Notes under the pieces: model-generated | Databases searched by the model: none | Told to the model about the DNA's origin: nothing | Seen by the model: only the letters and a program-made list of their open reading frames with translations | Position numbers and translations under genes: made by a program | Source of the DNA: Ophioceras dolichostomum | Lineage: Eukaryota; Ascomycota; Sordariomycetes; Magnaporthales; Ophioceraceae | DNA length: 64,000 nt | Assembly: GCA_003049485.1 (NCBI GenBank) | Contig: PYST01000033.1 | Location: forward strand, 62,001-126,000 | Reading direction: 5' to 3' | Part shown: positions 45,111 through 56,236 of the stretch, in pieces | Layout of the letters: every line of letters starts with the position of its first letter | Position numbering within the stretch: the stretch's first letter is position 1

Positions 45111-48100
45111 CGCTACGAGTAGCCCCCCATAAAACCAGCCTCCGGCGGTGCGTTTGCTCCCAGTCGAAGTCGAGGGCGTGGCTCTCGAGGGCGTTGGTAG
45201 CTTGGAGCTGGCAAACAAGAGGGACGCCCGGAGGAATGGGATAGGGATCGCCTCCTTAAAGGGAGCGGTGAGAAACCCAGACAGGTCGGGAGGATTGTTC
45301 ACTCAGTAAGTACACAGGCCCGGAACATCCGAGACGGCAGACTACGAAGTTACAAAGCAAGCTAGTGGTAGTAGCACCGGCACCGAATGTGATTGTGACG
45401 CCCTCTTGGTTGGTTGGGATGGTCTCTATGTGTCGCCGGGATAGGAGTGTTTGTGTTGTTTGTGTTGAGGTTTGTATCAGGGCGTGACTGTGCCTCGGCA
45501 GGTGCAAGCGGGGGTGGTTGGCCAATGACTCTTCCAGAGCTAGATGTGATCGGGCCAGACGCCCTGTTGTCGAGTCGATGACAGCCGCTTTGTTGCTAAG
45601 AGGATCCCGAGTTCGGCAGCAACTTGCTACGACGGTTGACCGGAAGTGGAACGCTGGGTTGAAAGAATGCCCACCCGTAAGGCATGTTTCGAAGTCAGCA
45701 CACTGCGGCAAACCGAGGAAAAGCCAGCCAACCAGCCCGGCCCAGATGGAATCAGAAAGATCAAACTCTGATGGGCGGTGGGCGCGATGTTGCAGCTCGC
45801 CCCAATAAATGCACGCTCGAGCTGGAGACACGGACGACGTCGTTGTGCAGCGGCTAGCCTAGCCTAGCTGTTGGAGCTCCGGTTTACGGGCGGGAAATTT
45901 TTGTAAGGTCTCGCCAATGCGAACCGGTGGTGGCCAGGAGAGGCCAGGAGGGCAAGCAGGGTGCACGGCCTAAAGACCAACTGGAGAGTAGCAGTCTGGC
46001 CAGGGTCCACAGGCCTAAGACATTCCGATGTGCTGTGAGAGGTTCCTCCAGTCCGCTCCCGGGACCTGGACGGTATCCTCTTTCCTCCCTCGGTCAAGAC
46101 AGCTTCTACGTCTCTATTTTATACCGAACGGAAAGGAGGAAATGCACAACTAGCTTTAGCCGTTCGAGAATTATATTAACTGTATATTACGAGAGCCGCG
46201 TGCATCGTGCAGTGGAGCGGGATGCAACTCCTCGCACAGCGGTCGGAAAATGGAACAGGGGGACGGAGTTTGCGTGTATCACACACCTACAGGTCCGGAA
46301 TCCAACCCCTCCAGTCCACTAACATGACCTGGCAGGACTAACTGTCTCTGAGTTCAGAACGGTTTCACGGTTTCGAATACAGTTGGAAATGCGGCCATTA
46401 TCTTGGGCTTCCAGCACTATTCCGCAACGAGCAAATATACGAAATATACGAAAGTGTGAGCGCCGTATCTGCACTAGGACACAGAGATATTTTAGGGTGA
46501 TGTTGGGTATGTCAATGGATGAGATGGCCAAGTCCTTGGCCTGCATGAGCATAACCCCGCAACCCAAGCCAGGGACATGTGCTGTGAAGCTGGAGCTCTG
46601 TGTTACCGCCCGCCGCTCCGTTAGCTTCCCCTCCATGTTGAGCCACTGGCTTGAGGAGTATAGGCAGTGAACCCGTGGTTTTGCTGCACAGCCTACCGAG
46701 TATCGTTGCACCACATGCCAACTATCATGCAACTTTTTCGTGGCATCGGAATCTCTCGAGGTGCGGTCGGAGAGGAGTTCCCTTTGCCTCTATCCTCTCT
46801 CTCCATCAGTTCTCTATCTCACACTTTCCCCGCGCTGAAAGCTGCCGATACGGAGCTCATTTCATCATTCACCAACAGTTCTTGGTTAGCCCAGTCTCTG
46901 ATGACTGACATGGACCTCCCCGCTTGTTGGGCCGGGGCTCAAGTCACGAAGGCTTCATGGTACAGTGCCGCCACTGGTCGCCACTACTAGTCGCCACCCA
47001 AATCCTGGACGGCATCTTCCCCAGGCAAATCTTTGATATAGCACTTCATATTCTACTATATCTCGATCCCATGCTCTTCGTTCCTTAGGCCAGGTTATGT
47101 CTAGATAGAATAGAAGACATCTAAGCTCCAGGTGGGGCCCTCGGGCCAGCCCCCACTGGAGGAGCTTCCTCTTTCAGGTGTTTTGGCAGGCCGGCAGTGA
47201 CGATGGCGTTGAGAAGCCTCCACCCAGCTGCCAAATTAGCCTGCGGGCATTGGTGTCTCGGATCCTCTGGACTTCTCTTGACAGCCTTCGTCTGGGAGGG
47301 CTTGTCCGTCGACTTCACCTGTTAAAAGCAGGAGTAATTCTTTCCCCCGGCTTGACTCCTCCCTGATTCTGCTGTCATCTCCGAGAGCTGGCTCTCATAG
47401 GAGTTGGCAAATTTTCTAAAACACCGACTATCTTGCTGAAGTCCATCTCGGCGACTTTCTCGACTCGACAACATAGTGGTCAATCGACCTACCAAGTTAG
47501 GCCGTCAGCGGAGATTTTTAGGTCACGTCTTGGTGGTCGAGTCTCAAGCATGGCCCCTACCCTTGCTGTTGTGTCAGCTGCAAGCGCAGCCCAATCGCCG
47601 AGCGCTAGGCGAGCGGCTACAGTATCACCACCACCAGCTGCAGCAAGCAGCTTGAACGACGGCGAAATTTCGCAAGCCACAGTTGCAACCGTTGAATGCT
47701 TCCCACGTATTTGCTGCCCCAAGCTCTCAAAATCGAGAAACACCGCTTGCGGACCCCAGAGCTCACGGTCAGATTCCACGGCTTGGGAGGTTTCAAGTAA
47801 ATCGTCCCTTCCCGATCTCCGTGCTCTTGTCTTTTGAAGATCATTCTTCTCACCCTCCTTTTTCGGTAGGCGCACAAGGCCACCACGATCGCAGATCATC
47901 CCGCCCGCCCCTCTTCCAGGGCCGAGAACCTCGAAGAGTAGGAAGGCCGTGTGCGTGCTTGGACGGCTGAGCTACTTGTGGAGCGTGGCGCCGTGTTTCT
48001 CGAGCTGCCCAAGTCTCCTTCCTCCTTCGTCATAGCTTTCTGGCTAACTCCGGCTTCAACGTTACCTCGCCGCATGTCACCACGGCACTGAGGGCAAGGA

Positions 48101-48305
48101 CGAAGAAGCATCAACCCGGGAGGCACACAGAGGAGGCACACAGGGGTCGGAACCGTTCCCTCATCGTCAGCTTGCTTGCTCGGTTCTTGCACAGGCAGTG
48201 AGCGGTTGGTCCGGCACTGGTCGAGTGTTTGGACCCGCCAGCATTCGAGGAGCTCGACGAACGCGGGGGCCCCATCCACTGGAGAAAACTGGGGGGATAG
48301 CGCAG
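45111..48305. other. Intergenic region without supported genes
   Basis: 3.2 kb between divergent genes. Many short frames occur on both strands. The stretch 47489-47899 (minus) has a moderately gene-like reading with an Ala-rich segment but no start or splice context that I can defend; it may be a relic. Confidence 0.4.
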
Positions 48306-49562
48306 ATGGCAGCCTTTCTGCCTCTCATCCAGGATCTCCTGCCTATGATCCTGCCCACACAGATACACATCACGCGGGGGAGGGACTTGGCCCCTCCAGA
48401 TTCGGGGACCCTCGCCGAGCCGGTACCGGACGCCGTTGACACGAGGACAGCACTGCAGCCGGAACAGCCAGCACCGTCATCAGAGATAACACCAACGACA
48501 CCAGAGGAAAGGGAGGGTAACAGCAACAACGCATCTAACAATACCGCACCCGAGCCCGCCGACAAGAATGGAGAAGATGGCGCCACCGCCGAGACCAGGG
48601 CCAAGGAAGAACAGACAGCTACTCTCGCTCCTTCTGCGTCCTCATCACCCGCTCACGGGCCAGAAGGAGCAGGAAATGCTGTCCGAGGAGGGGTATTACG
48701 ACGGAACGCGATCGTGAACATGACTGATAAGATGTGCGCCTATGGTAAGCTACTACAATCCCCCTCGTCGCGTCTTCGTCCTCCCATCAACAACCAAGAC
48801 TCCCTGCCGGGGGTTGGCTTGATGCTACTCACATGCCTCCCACATCCCTCTGCATGCATGCATGCGTTGGAATGTGAGGTTACAGTCCCCGGCGCAGACA
48901 CGAGAAAGTCACGATGTCGACATCGAGCACGAGGGTGATAATGATTCTGGCCTACCCTATTTTTAGTCCTGTTTGCAAGCCCGAAATCCTCGTCGCCCGT
49001 GCACCATAATAGCGAGCATGGTAGGTTTCCGGTATCTGATATCTGATACCTTTCTCCTCTTCTTCTCTTTCCCCCTCATATCCAGATCGCGGGGAGTTGG
49101 CACCCTGTGCTTGACCTCGGTACCCCGTACCTCTAGAGCACCTATGGTACACTCATGTCGTCCATGTTTCCCCGCATCCTCATAACTTGTTCATTTTTTC
49201 ACCTGCATGAATACGATTACGTACCTACCTAAGTACCTAACCAACCACCACATCACACAATGCACACTGAAGATACAATCATCTACGCTGCCTCAGGCCG
49301 TGGCGTGCTAGCTACAAGCCCCCCCGATGACGACGATGACGACGACGACGAGCCATTCCCACCGGAGCGAGAGGAGCTGGAGCCCGGCGACTTTGCCTTC
49401 GTGCCCGCCTGGACAGAACACCAGCTTATCAACGAAACGGAAGAGCAGGTCGTCTGGGTCGTGATCCAGGGCGGATCGGCCCCGATCGTCGTGAACTTGA
49501 CCGAGTGGGGTGGCCCCGAGGTCAAGCCGGAGAAGAAGCAGCAGCCCCAGAAGCAAGCCTGA
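48306..49562 (+). CDS. Cupin-domain protein with acidic insert
   Basis: Three exons (48306-48744, 48967-49020, 49273-49562) give 260 residues. The ATG at 48306 is the first in a frame that extends upstream only to GTG. Residues 1-30 are hydrophobic-polar (FLPLIQDLLP), residues 40-125 disordered and Ala/Thr/Glu-rich, then IVNMTDKMCAYG starts the cupin. Motif 1 spans the exon 2/3 junction, SPVHHNSEHDTIIYAASGRG, and motif 2 is GDFAFVPAWTEHQLIN; their His and Glu residues would bind a metal. Between them is a run of eight Asp followed by EPFPPEREE. Single-cupin fungal proteins of this kind act as dioxygenases, isomerases or storage-like proteins, and the reaction cannot be told. Intron 1 (222 nt) and intron 2 (252 nt) have GTAAGC and GTAGGT donors. 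Confidence 0.83.
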
Positions 49563-50293
49563 GAAGGCACCCGCAGACCTCAGAAACAAACATGACGACA
49601 TATACCCATGCCCAGAAGGAAGCGAAGAAAGGATACGGGGTTTGAGAGAATACACCGCGTAGTGACCAGCAAGGGAAGATTGCTCTTCTATTCCTCTATG
49701 CTCTTACGATAGACAGATACGTAGATGGCGCTACAATATAGACTGATTAGGCTGTGCGGCCTACACGAGCTGCGGGCTGGGATAGTGGTACAGGGCAACA
49801 ACACGACGAAGTGCATGGCGCATGACTAACGAACACCGTTTCATCTCTCACACCACGCGCGTCCGTTCACCCGCTGGTCCGCCAGGGCCGAAGAACGCTC
49901 CCCGGACGCCCTAGGATTCCACTTCAGGCCTTCTTGTTCCTTGAAGACGGGTAGAAAGGCTGTCTCCAACGGGATGGATACTTCCGGAAAGCAACAAGCT
50001 CTCTGCTCAAGTGCGCACGGGAAAGGCCCCGATACCAGCAAAAATCGTGACGACCTTGTTCCCTCGGATGGGATGGAGCCTCGGCCCGAATACAGGGGTT
50101 ATCGCCCACTGGGGCTGCCACGAGGGGATGAGTGTCTCTTTGTGAGGGACGCGTGGGGGCGATAGATAGGTAGTCGACCGTTTGCTCTATGCAGGACGCC
50201 TTCAGCCCCCCGCTCTTGCTTATAGCAGCACTCTAACAGTGACAACCCAGGGTAGGGGAGGGAGACAGACCCCAAATCAAGATGCATGTATCA
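49563..50293. other. Convergent 3' region
   Basis: 731 bases between the cupin and hydrolase stops. No gene is supported; short frames at 49924-50165 on both strands are not coding-like. Confidence 0.4.
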
Positions 50294-52300
50294 TCACCTG
50301 CAGTACCTCCTCACAACCCTCACAACCCGCCTGCGCTCCGCCTTCGCGTCGAACACCTGCGCATGGTCCAGGGTGGGGAAGTACATGACCTCGATGCCTG
50401 ATCTCGTCAGGTAGCCCTCTCCCTTCTTCACCGCCGTCGTCGCGGGAGCCGTCGCAGCGCCGTTTTCCGCGGCTGTTCTTCCGAACCAGCCACCCATCAC
50501 AGAGCGATGGCGGTGGTGGTGGTGGCGTTGGGGGTTGTCCGCCTCGGTCGCGACAGCGGCGTGGAGCATCAGCTGCCGGTACGACTCCTTGTCTTCCGGC
50601 GTCGGGTGCGCGATGCTCCCGCCCTCGCCCTCACCACAGGCCAGGTACTGCGCCACGTGGCCGGCATCGACGATGATGTCGCGGCCCGCCAGCGAGACGG
50701 CCACTTTGCGCTTTCGCTGCTGCTGCCTCCCGGCCCCGCCATCATCGATGACGGCGCCGTCCGGGTGGTGGCGCCTTGGTGATTCGTCAGCAGCAACGTC
50801 AACGTCCGACGGGCGTCGGAGAAGCTCCTCCTTCCACACCTCGTTCTTCTGCCAGAAGAAGTGCCTCCCCAGCGCCAGCGCCGTGCTGGGGTCCGTGCTC
50901 GCGAAGAACCACAGCTGCCACTCGTTCGCGTGTCGGGGAGGGCGGCGGGTGAAGTTGTAGGCCACGTTGGGCAGGTGCAGGAGCAGAGTGACGGGGTCAG
51001 TGAGCACGGCGGCCGCGATGCGAGGGGCCAGGTGTTGGGTCCGTAACATGTGCGTCGCCAGCACGGAGCCGTACGAGTGCGTCGCCAGGACGAAGCCTTG
51101 CGGCAGATCGAGCCAGCCGTGGTGCGCGAGGATGGCGGTGATGTGAGCGACAAAGGCGTCGTGGTCGAGAGGGTAACCGGCGAAGCGCATCGAGAGCGGA
51201 AGGAGCTCGACGGCGATGATGCCGATCTGGCCTCCACCGCCGTCGCCGCCGCCGCCGTCTTCCTCCTCGTCTTCTTCTCGAATTCCGCCTGCGATCTCAG
51301 AGAGGAAATCGCGGTATGGCAGCAGCCCGATGCCGATGCCGTGCAGGAACAGCACCGGCTTTTTGCCTCTCGCCGTGTGGGGCCGGTACCAGTACCCCAA
51401 AGCGGCAGACGGCGACGATGATGATGAATTAGGCAGCAGAAGCTGCGGCCTCGGCGGAAACACGACCAGGTTCTGCTTCCGCGACGCAGCGGCGCGGTAC
51501 TGGAACCCCCGCCACAGCATCGACGCGTGCGTGTACACGTCGACCGTCATGACGATGAGGTACCACACCACGCTGCGGAACTGCATCTCGACATCGTCAA
51601 TCGTCAGCCGCAGCCCTCCTTGTGCCGGCCCCCTTCCGGGCCGCAGACCCGCTTCCAGACCACAACCACTACCACCACCACCGTTCTCAACAAGCAGCCG
51701 GTCGATCGCGTCCAGATACCCATCCATCTCCTCCTCCTCCTCCGCCGTCAGCCCGTGACGATGGCGCTGCCCTCCTACAGCAGCACCATCAGTAGGTGCA
51801 CTTGTAGCAGAACAGTCCCGATCGAAAAAGGCCCACCCCAAGAACTCCCTCACGTTCTCGCGGCGCACATCCCGCAGCTCCGCGCCCATGAACCAGCCCC
51901 TCACGTACGCCTCCACGTCCGGCACGTTGTCGATGCACTTCGCGAATAGGGCCCGGCGTTCTTGGGCTGTGAGCGCGGGCTCCGGGTACCGCGCCAGCAC
52001 GCGCCGCGCGTGTCTGCGGAAGGGGAGGTACACCGCTAATGCGAAAAGGCCGTCTGCGAGGAGGAGGGATGCCAGCGCCAGGGCGGCGATGCGTGCTGCT
52101 GCGGGCGGCTTGTAAGGGGAAGAAGCATCGTCACCGTCGCCGTCAGGAACGCCTCCTCCGCGCCATGACGACGGTGGTGAGAGAGCGCGGGTGGTGAGCT
52201 GGAGGATGATGAGGACGGTGAGGGTGAGTGCGGGGGCGTAGTGGAGGAGGAACACGGAGGTTCGGATGAGAATGTACTCGGCGCGGGAGGTGCCGATCAT
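50294..52300 (-). CDS. Membrane-anchored alpha/beta hydrolase
   Basis: An intronless frame of 668 residues starts at ATG 52298-52300 (the longer frame begins at TTG). One hydrophobic helix lies at about 14-36 (YAPALTLTVLIILQL) and a second at about 63-85 (AALALASLLLADGLFALAV), so it is membrane-bound. The hydrolase core has the oxyanion-loop sequence KPVLFLHGIGIGLLPY, nucleophile Ser409 in ATHSYGS, likely acid Asp541 in AGRDIIVDAG and His646 in TLDHAQVFD. Several low-complexity acidic/Gly inserts separate these. The HGIGIGLLPYRDFL block is shared by a fungal family of uncharacterised hydrolases; a lipid or ester substrate is inferred. Confidence 0.88.
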   Translation of the reverse strand: MIGTSRAEYILIRTSVFLLHYAPALTLTVLIILQLTTRALSPPSSWRGGGVPDGDGDDASSPYKPPAAARIAALALASLLLADGLFALAVYLPFRRHARRVLARYPEPALTAQERRALFAKCIDNVPDVEAYVRGWFMGAELRDVRRENVREFLGWAFFDRDCSATSAPTDGAAVGGQRHRHGLTAEEEEEMDGYLDAIDRLLVENGGGGSGCGLEAGLRPGRGPAQGGLRLTIDDVEMQFRSVVWYLIVMTVDVYTHASMLWRGFQYRAAASRKQNLVVFPPRPQLLLPNSSSSSPSAALGYWYRPHTARGKKPVLFLHGIGIGLLPYRDFLSEIAGGIREEDEEEDGGGGDGGGGQIGIIAVELLPLSMRFAGYPLDHDAFVAHITAILAHHGWLDLPQGFVLATHSYGSVLATHMLRTQHLAPRIAAAVLTDPVTLLLHLPNVAYNFTRRPPRHANEWQLWFFASTDPSTALALGRHFFWQKNEVWKEELLRRPSDVDVAADESPRRHHPDGAVIDDGGAGRQQQRKRKVAVSLAGRDIIVDAGHVAQYLACGEGEGGSIAHPTPEDKESYRQLMLHAAVATEADNPQRHHHHRHRSVMGGWFGRTAAENGAATAPATTAVKKGEGYLTRSGIEVMYFPTLDHAQVFDAKAERRRVVRVVRRYCR

Positions 52301-53563
52301 AGGTGTAGGTGTGAGGTATGCGTATGTGGGACAAGGTGATGTTTTTAGGCGGTACACAGGTGATAGGGCTAGATGGACCTGGCTGGCTGGGCTGAATCGC
52401 CTTGAGTTGCCTGGGCTGGCCTGAGCAGGCTTGACTTCCCCTGTAAAGTTTTGCCGTGGGTGTGGTGGCGTCTGTCTGCACCACTGAGGGGTCAACCAAA
52501 ATACCAGATGTGAGGTTGTTTGTTGAAAGCCGATCAAGTTCGGATGAGCAGGCAGTTTTTGCTACAGGTTGTGTTGATGCGTCTGCGTCTTTCTATCCGG
52601 TTTATTTTGATATTTCTCGATGAAGAATGAAAGAGCAGGAGAAGATGTTGATGATGAGAAGAAGGATTATTGTCCTGTCGTACGTAACCCGCCATCATGC
52701 TGACTTCCTCCCGACCCTCGTTTCCGAGCTGTTTCATAGGTGGTTCTCAGCGCTGAAGGAGTGTGCCATTTTTAAGCTGTGCAGTGCATAATGGGATCAA
52801 CTCAGCAGGAACGCATCACTGGGCCTACCTCCAGCGCGGCACAGCAGTCTGCAGGCACCAATGCCCGGTTCTGGTGGTGTTGTCAATTTCTGCCCCAGGT
52901 TGCAACCGCACGTGAAAGCTTGTTTTCTGTCGAACGAAAGTGCCGCCCGCGTTTTGACTTCTCTGAGGGGGAATGCATCCCGTCGGATAGGGGCTCTGTT
53001 ACGTCATTGGCCAGAGCTCAGTCAGCCCTATACTAGCAGCAGTTGCGACTCGAGTTTTGCAGACACCACAGGTTACAGAAAGCGTCAGTCTACCCACCTC
53101 TAGATGCCAGTCACTGGTCCGAATCCATTATGGCAGCATTTAACTCGGCCGGCTTTAGCACCATTTCCCTCGCGGCGCTGGGGTGTTTCAACAAAAAATG
53201 TCGGGGTTCGTTGGGAGGCGTCGTCATTGACAAAGACCTGGCTGGCGCCTTGCCTCGGTACCGCACTGGCCAACCGATGCTCGCCAGACCGGAATTTTCT
53301 CGTTTCGACCTTCGCCCCTCCATATGCTCCCTCCCCCTTGCTATATCCCAACTCACTTACTTGTTCAATCACCCTATTACGTCTCAATAGACGTTAAGTA
53401 TTAGTTTTCACCTGCTCAGATCTCTCTGCTCAGCCTGCTTTTTGCACCGTTGTTCGAAAACCGATTCCCTGCGACCCCGCTTCCCTGTCTTCCGACCGAC
53501 CGACGTCATCCGTTCAGGAGGCCACAAGACACGCGACCACGACCACAACCACGACCGCCCAAG
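52301..53563. promoter_or_regulatory. Divergent intergenic region
   Basis: 1.3 kb between the hydrolase and the DUF1769 gene. The last 150 bases before the DUF1769 start are pyrimidine-rich with GACCGACCGAC repeats. No gene or clear control element was seen. Confidence 0.35.
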
Positions 53564-55083
53564 ATGGCCGACAGGTACATCCTCCGCGTAACGGCCGGCT
53601 CGAGCCGCGACATCGCCGAGCACATCGAGGTGCCCGTCAACAGCCCTGAGCCGCTGCACATCGAGAACGACCTGATCCACGCGCGGCTCAACGTGCGCGT
53701 GCAGAACTACCGCGGCCTCCCCCGCGACTCCCCCTCCACCTCTCCCTACTTTGCCGCGGAGCCCCACGCGTACAACAAGGACCAGTACGGCATCGCGATC
53801 GGCTTCCGCCTGAAGAAACTCGACCCCGCCGTCGGTTCCGACTCGCAGGAGAACGACGACGATGCGGGACCCCTGGAGGACGACCCCGCGGACAGCATCG
53901 GCGTCGGCGGCGCGGACCTCCAGCTCGGCAACGACTTCGACCACCCGATCCGCGACCGCCTGCCGCCCGGCTTCGGCACCGCCATGAGCATCGTGAAGTG
54001 GTGGATCGACCCGGGCCTGGAGGGCGACGTCTACGCGGACGAGCCGTACCTGTACGGTCCGGCCCTGTCGTCGTGCAACACCGTGCGCGTGGGGCCGTGC
54101 CATACAGACCGGGTCGTGGTGCCCTTCTCCTCGTCCTCGTCCTCCTCCCTCTCCACGCCTCCTCCGTCGATGGTGCCTTCATCGTCCTCGTCGTCCATTG
54201 CCGGCGGCGACGACAGCAGCGGAAGAGGAGATAGAAGAGACAAGAAAGGCAACGGCGGCGGCGGCGGCGACGACGACGATAACAGCAACGAAAAGGGAAA
54301 AAAGGTCGGAATATGGGTCGAGGAGGGCGGCGACGAGGCCGGGCTTGAGAGCAGGAGGGCGGTTGGCGCCCCGGACGACGCTAAGGGCCGTATGAAGTGG
54401 GCTCTCCGGGCGGACAGCAAGGCCCAGTGGATCTGGGAGTACGGCAGGGAGTACCACATTGACTTTTACAACCCGTACCTCGACTTCAACGAGTTTGCTC
54501 TGAAGCTGCCCGGCTTCACCCTGCCTATAATGAAGTATTGGGATGGGCAAGGGCTGAGGTAAGTTTTGCCCTTCCTCCACCTCCCCCCATTTTTTTTCTT
54601 ACCAGCGTCCTCTTTTGGCTCGCGATATCAATTGTTGGTACTGTCTGAGCTTCGTCGATATTTGCCCCCCTCCTCCGTTTACCTAAATTCGATTATTGCT
54701 TCCGTGGACTATTCTGTTTCTGTTTCGAGCTTGGATTTCTCATTCGCGAGCGATCGCTTTTTTTTCGAATATCTAGGGCCCCGAAGCGCTCACATACGCT
54801 CAGATACGTGCTCCGGAACCGCAAAACCGGCGACCTGTACCTGGCGATCACCTTCAGCCTCTATCTGAAGGAGGATGTCAACGAGGATGGGTCGCTCAAG
54901 CCTGGAGTCATCGAGGCGCAGCAGCGCGAGGGGAAGACCAGGAAGGCAGCCCAGGACGAGGATGTCGGCGACTGTCCTGCCCCGGTCGACGAGGACAAGG
55001 CGCTTGAGGAAGCTAGGAGGAAGCTCAGCGGCGTCGAGGTCTCGGAAAAGACCACCAGCCCGAACGATGATGACGTGGACTGA
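53564..55083 (+). CDS. DUF1769-domain protein
   Basis: Exons 53564-54558 and 54804-55083, joined at GTAAGT/CGCTCAG in phase 2, give 424 residues. The DUF1769 signature is at the exon join: PYLDFNEFALKLPGF, PIMKYWDGQGLRYVLRNR and YLAITFSLY. N-terminal sequence RYILRVTAGSSRD and the repeated F/Y-D-H-P-I-R-D-R-LPPGFGTA block with KWWIDPGLEGDVYADEPYLYGP are also family-typical. An insert at about 195-270 is Ser/Gly/Asp-rich and disordered, and the C-terminus is acidic. The family is widespread in ascomycetes and has no assigned biochemical role to my knowledge; C2-like folding is a guess. The 245-nt intron is long for this window. The start was set by the Kozak-like AAGATGG and the lack of an earlier in-frame ATG. 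Confidence 0.88.
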
Positions 55084-56236
55084 GTTGGTATGTCGCTTCC
55101 CTTTTTACAACTGCCATGACTGTCTCTTGGGAGAGCATCATGTATAAATAGAAAGCATCCCGCATAGTAGTCTCGTATAAACTTCCTCAAAATTCAGGAG
55201 CTCATGCAAGGCGCCGATGGGATGCCTGAGGTGTTTCTGCAGACTGGATTCCTATCCGGGAGAGGTAGGATTATAGCCCACGACCCCACTCCAGGCAGAA
55301 GATGGAGTCACGCCGGCACTCATTTCCTCCTCCTTACAACAGAGGAGACCGAGATGATTCACTCGGGATGTATTCAAAAAGTGGCGGTGGTGAACGGCAG
55401 AATACGAATAGCTCACTAGGAAAAGTGCCCTCGACAGCTCAGGCTACACAACAGCGGTGGTCTATATAAATCGGGGCCGCCCCTCCAATTCTTGTGAACT
55501 TGATCCCCTTTCCTTCCCTCAGCTTCCTTTGCCATTTATTGGCTAAGATCAAGTGTAGTATCTGTTCTTCTCAGTTTAATATCTGAAGACGGGCCTACGA
55601 GCCCAAAATCATTTATTGACCAAATTTTTGTCTGTCGGGGGTTGCGCTCCTCTGGGCTTACCCCATGATCGCCCTCCACTGTGTCCCTCGTATCACACTG
55701 CTTCGAGGAGATGCGAACCTTATTATCCCTTCTTGCTTGCGCTCCTTCTCTTTGTTTTCTCATTGCATGCTCGGGCTAGTCCTGGGCTGTGAAGAGGGAA
55801 CACATCTGTTAAAAAGTCGAGTTGAAAGTCGTTAGCATAGGCGTTCGGATTTGAGTACAAGAACGACGCTTCGAGGATTGAAGGCCAATGACAACTCGGC
55901 GCACACATGCGGCTGACAGCTGCGTATTTCTTGATTCGGCTGAAAGACATCTTGCTGCAGCCCCATCAACAGCTCGCCTGCAGGAGCCGTGCGGGGGTGG
56001 CTTGCACGACTGGAATGGAGGCGAGGGATCTCCCCCCTGGAAACAGGGTTCGGTCATTTCATCCAGCTGAGAATTCTACCACAGTACTACGACTACCTGC
56101 CTTTCGCGTTTGCAAAATAAATCCTTCGCGGCACCTCTCGCTATGTCGTGTTTGATGTCGAAGCTGTGCAACTCCATCTCGATCGCAAATTTGATCAGTT
56201 GATCAATTAGACCATTGAAAACTCGACTCTGACGGA
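55084..56236. other. Intergenic region upstream of the HET gene
   Basis: 1.15 kb between tandem plus-strand genes, holding the DUF1769 3' end and the HET promoter. No gene is supported. Confidence 0.4.
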
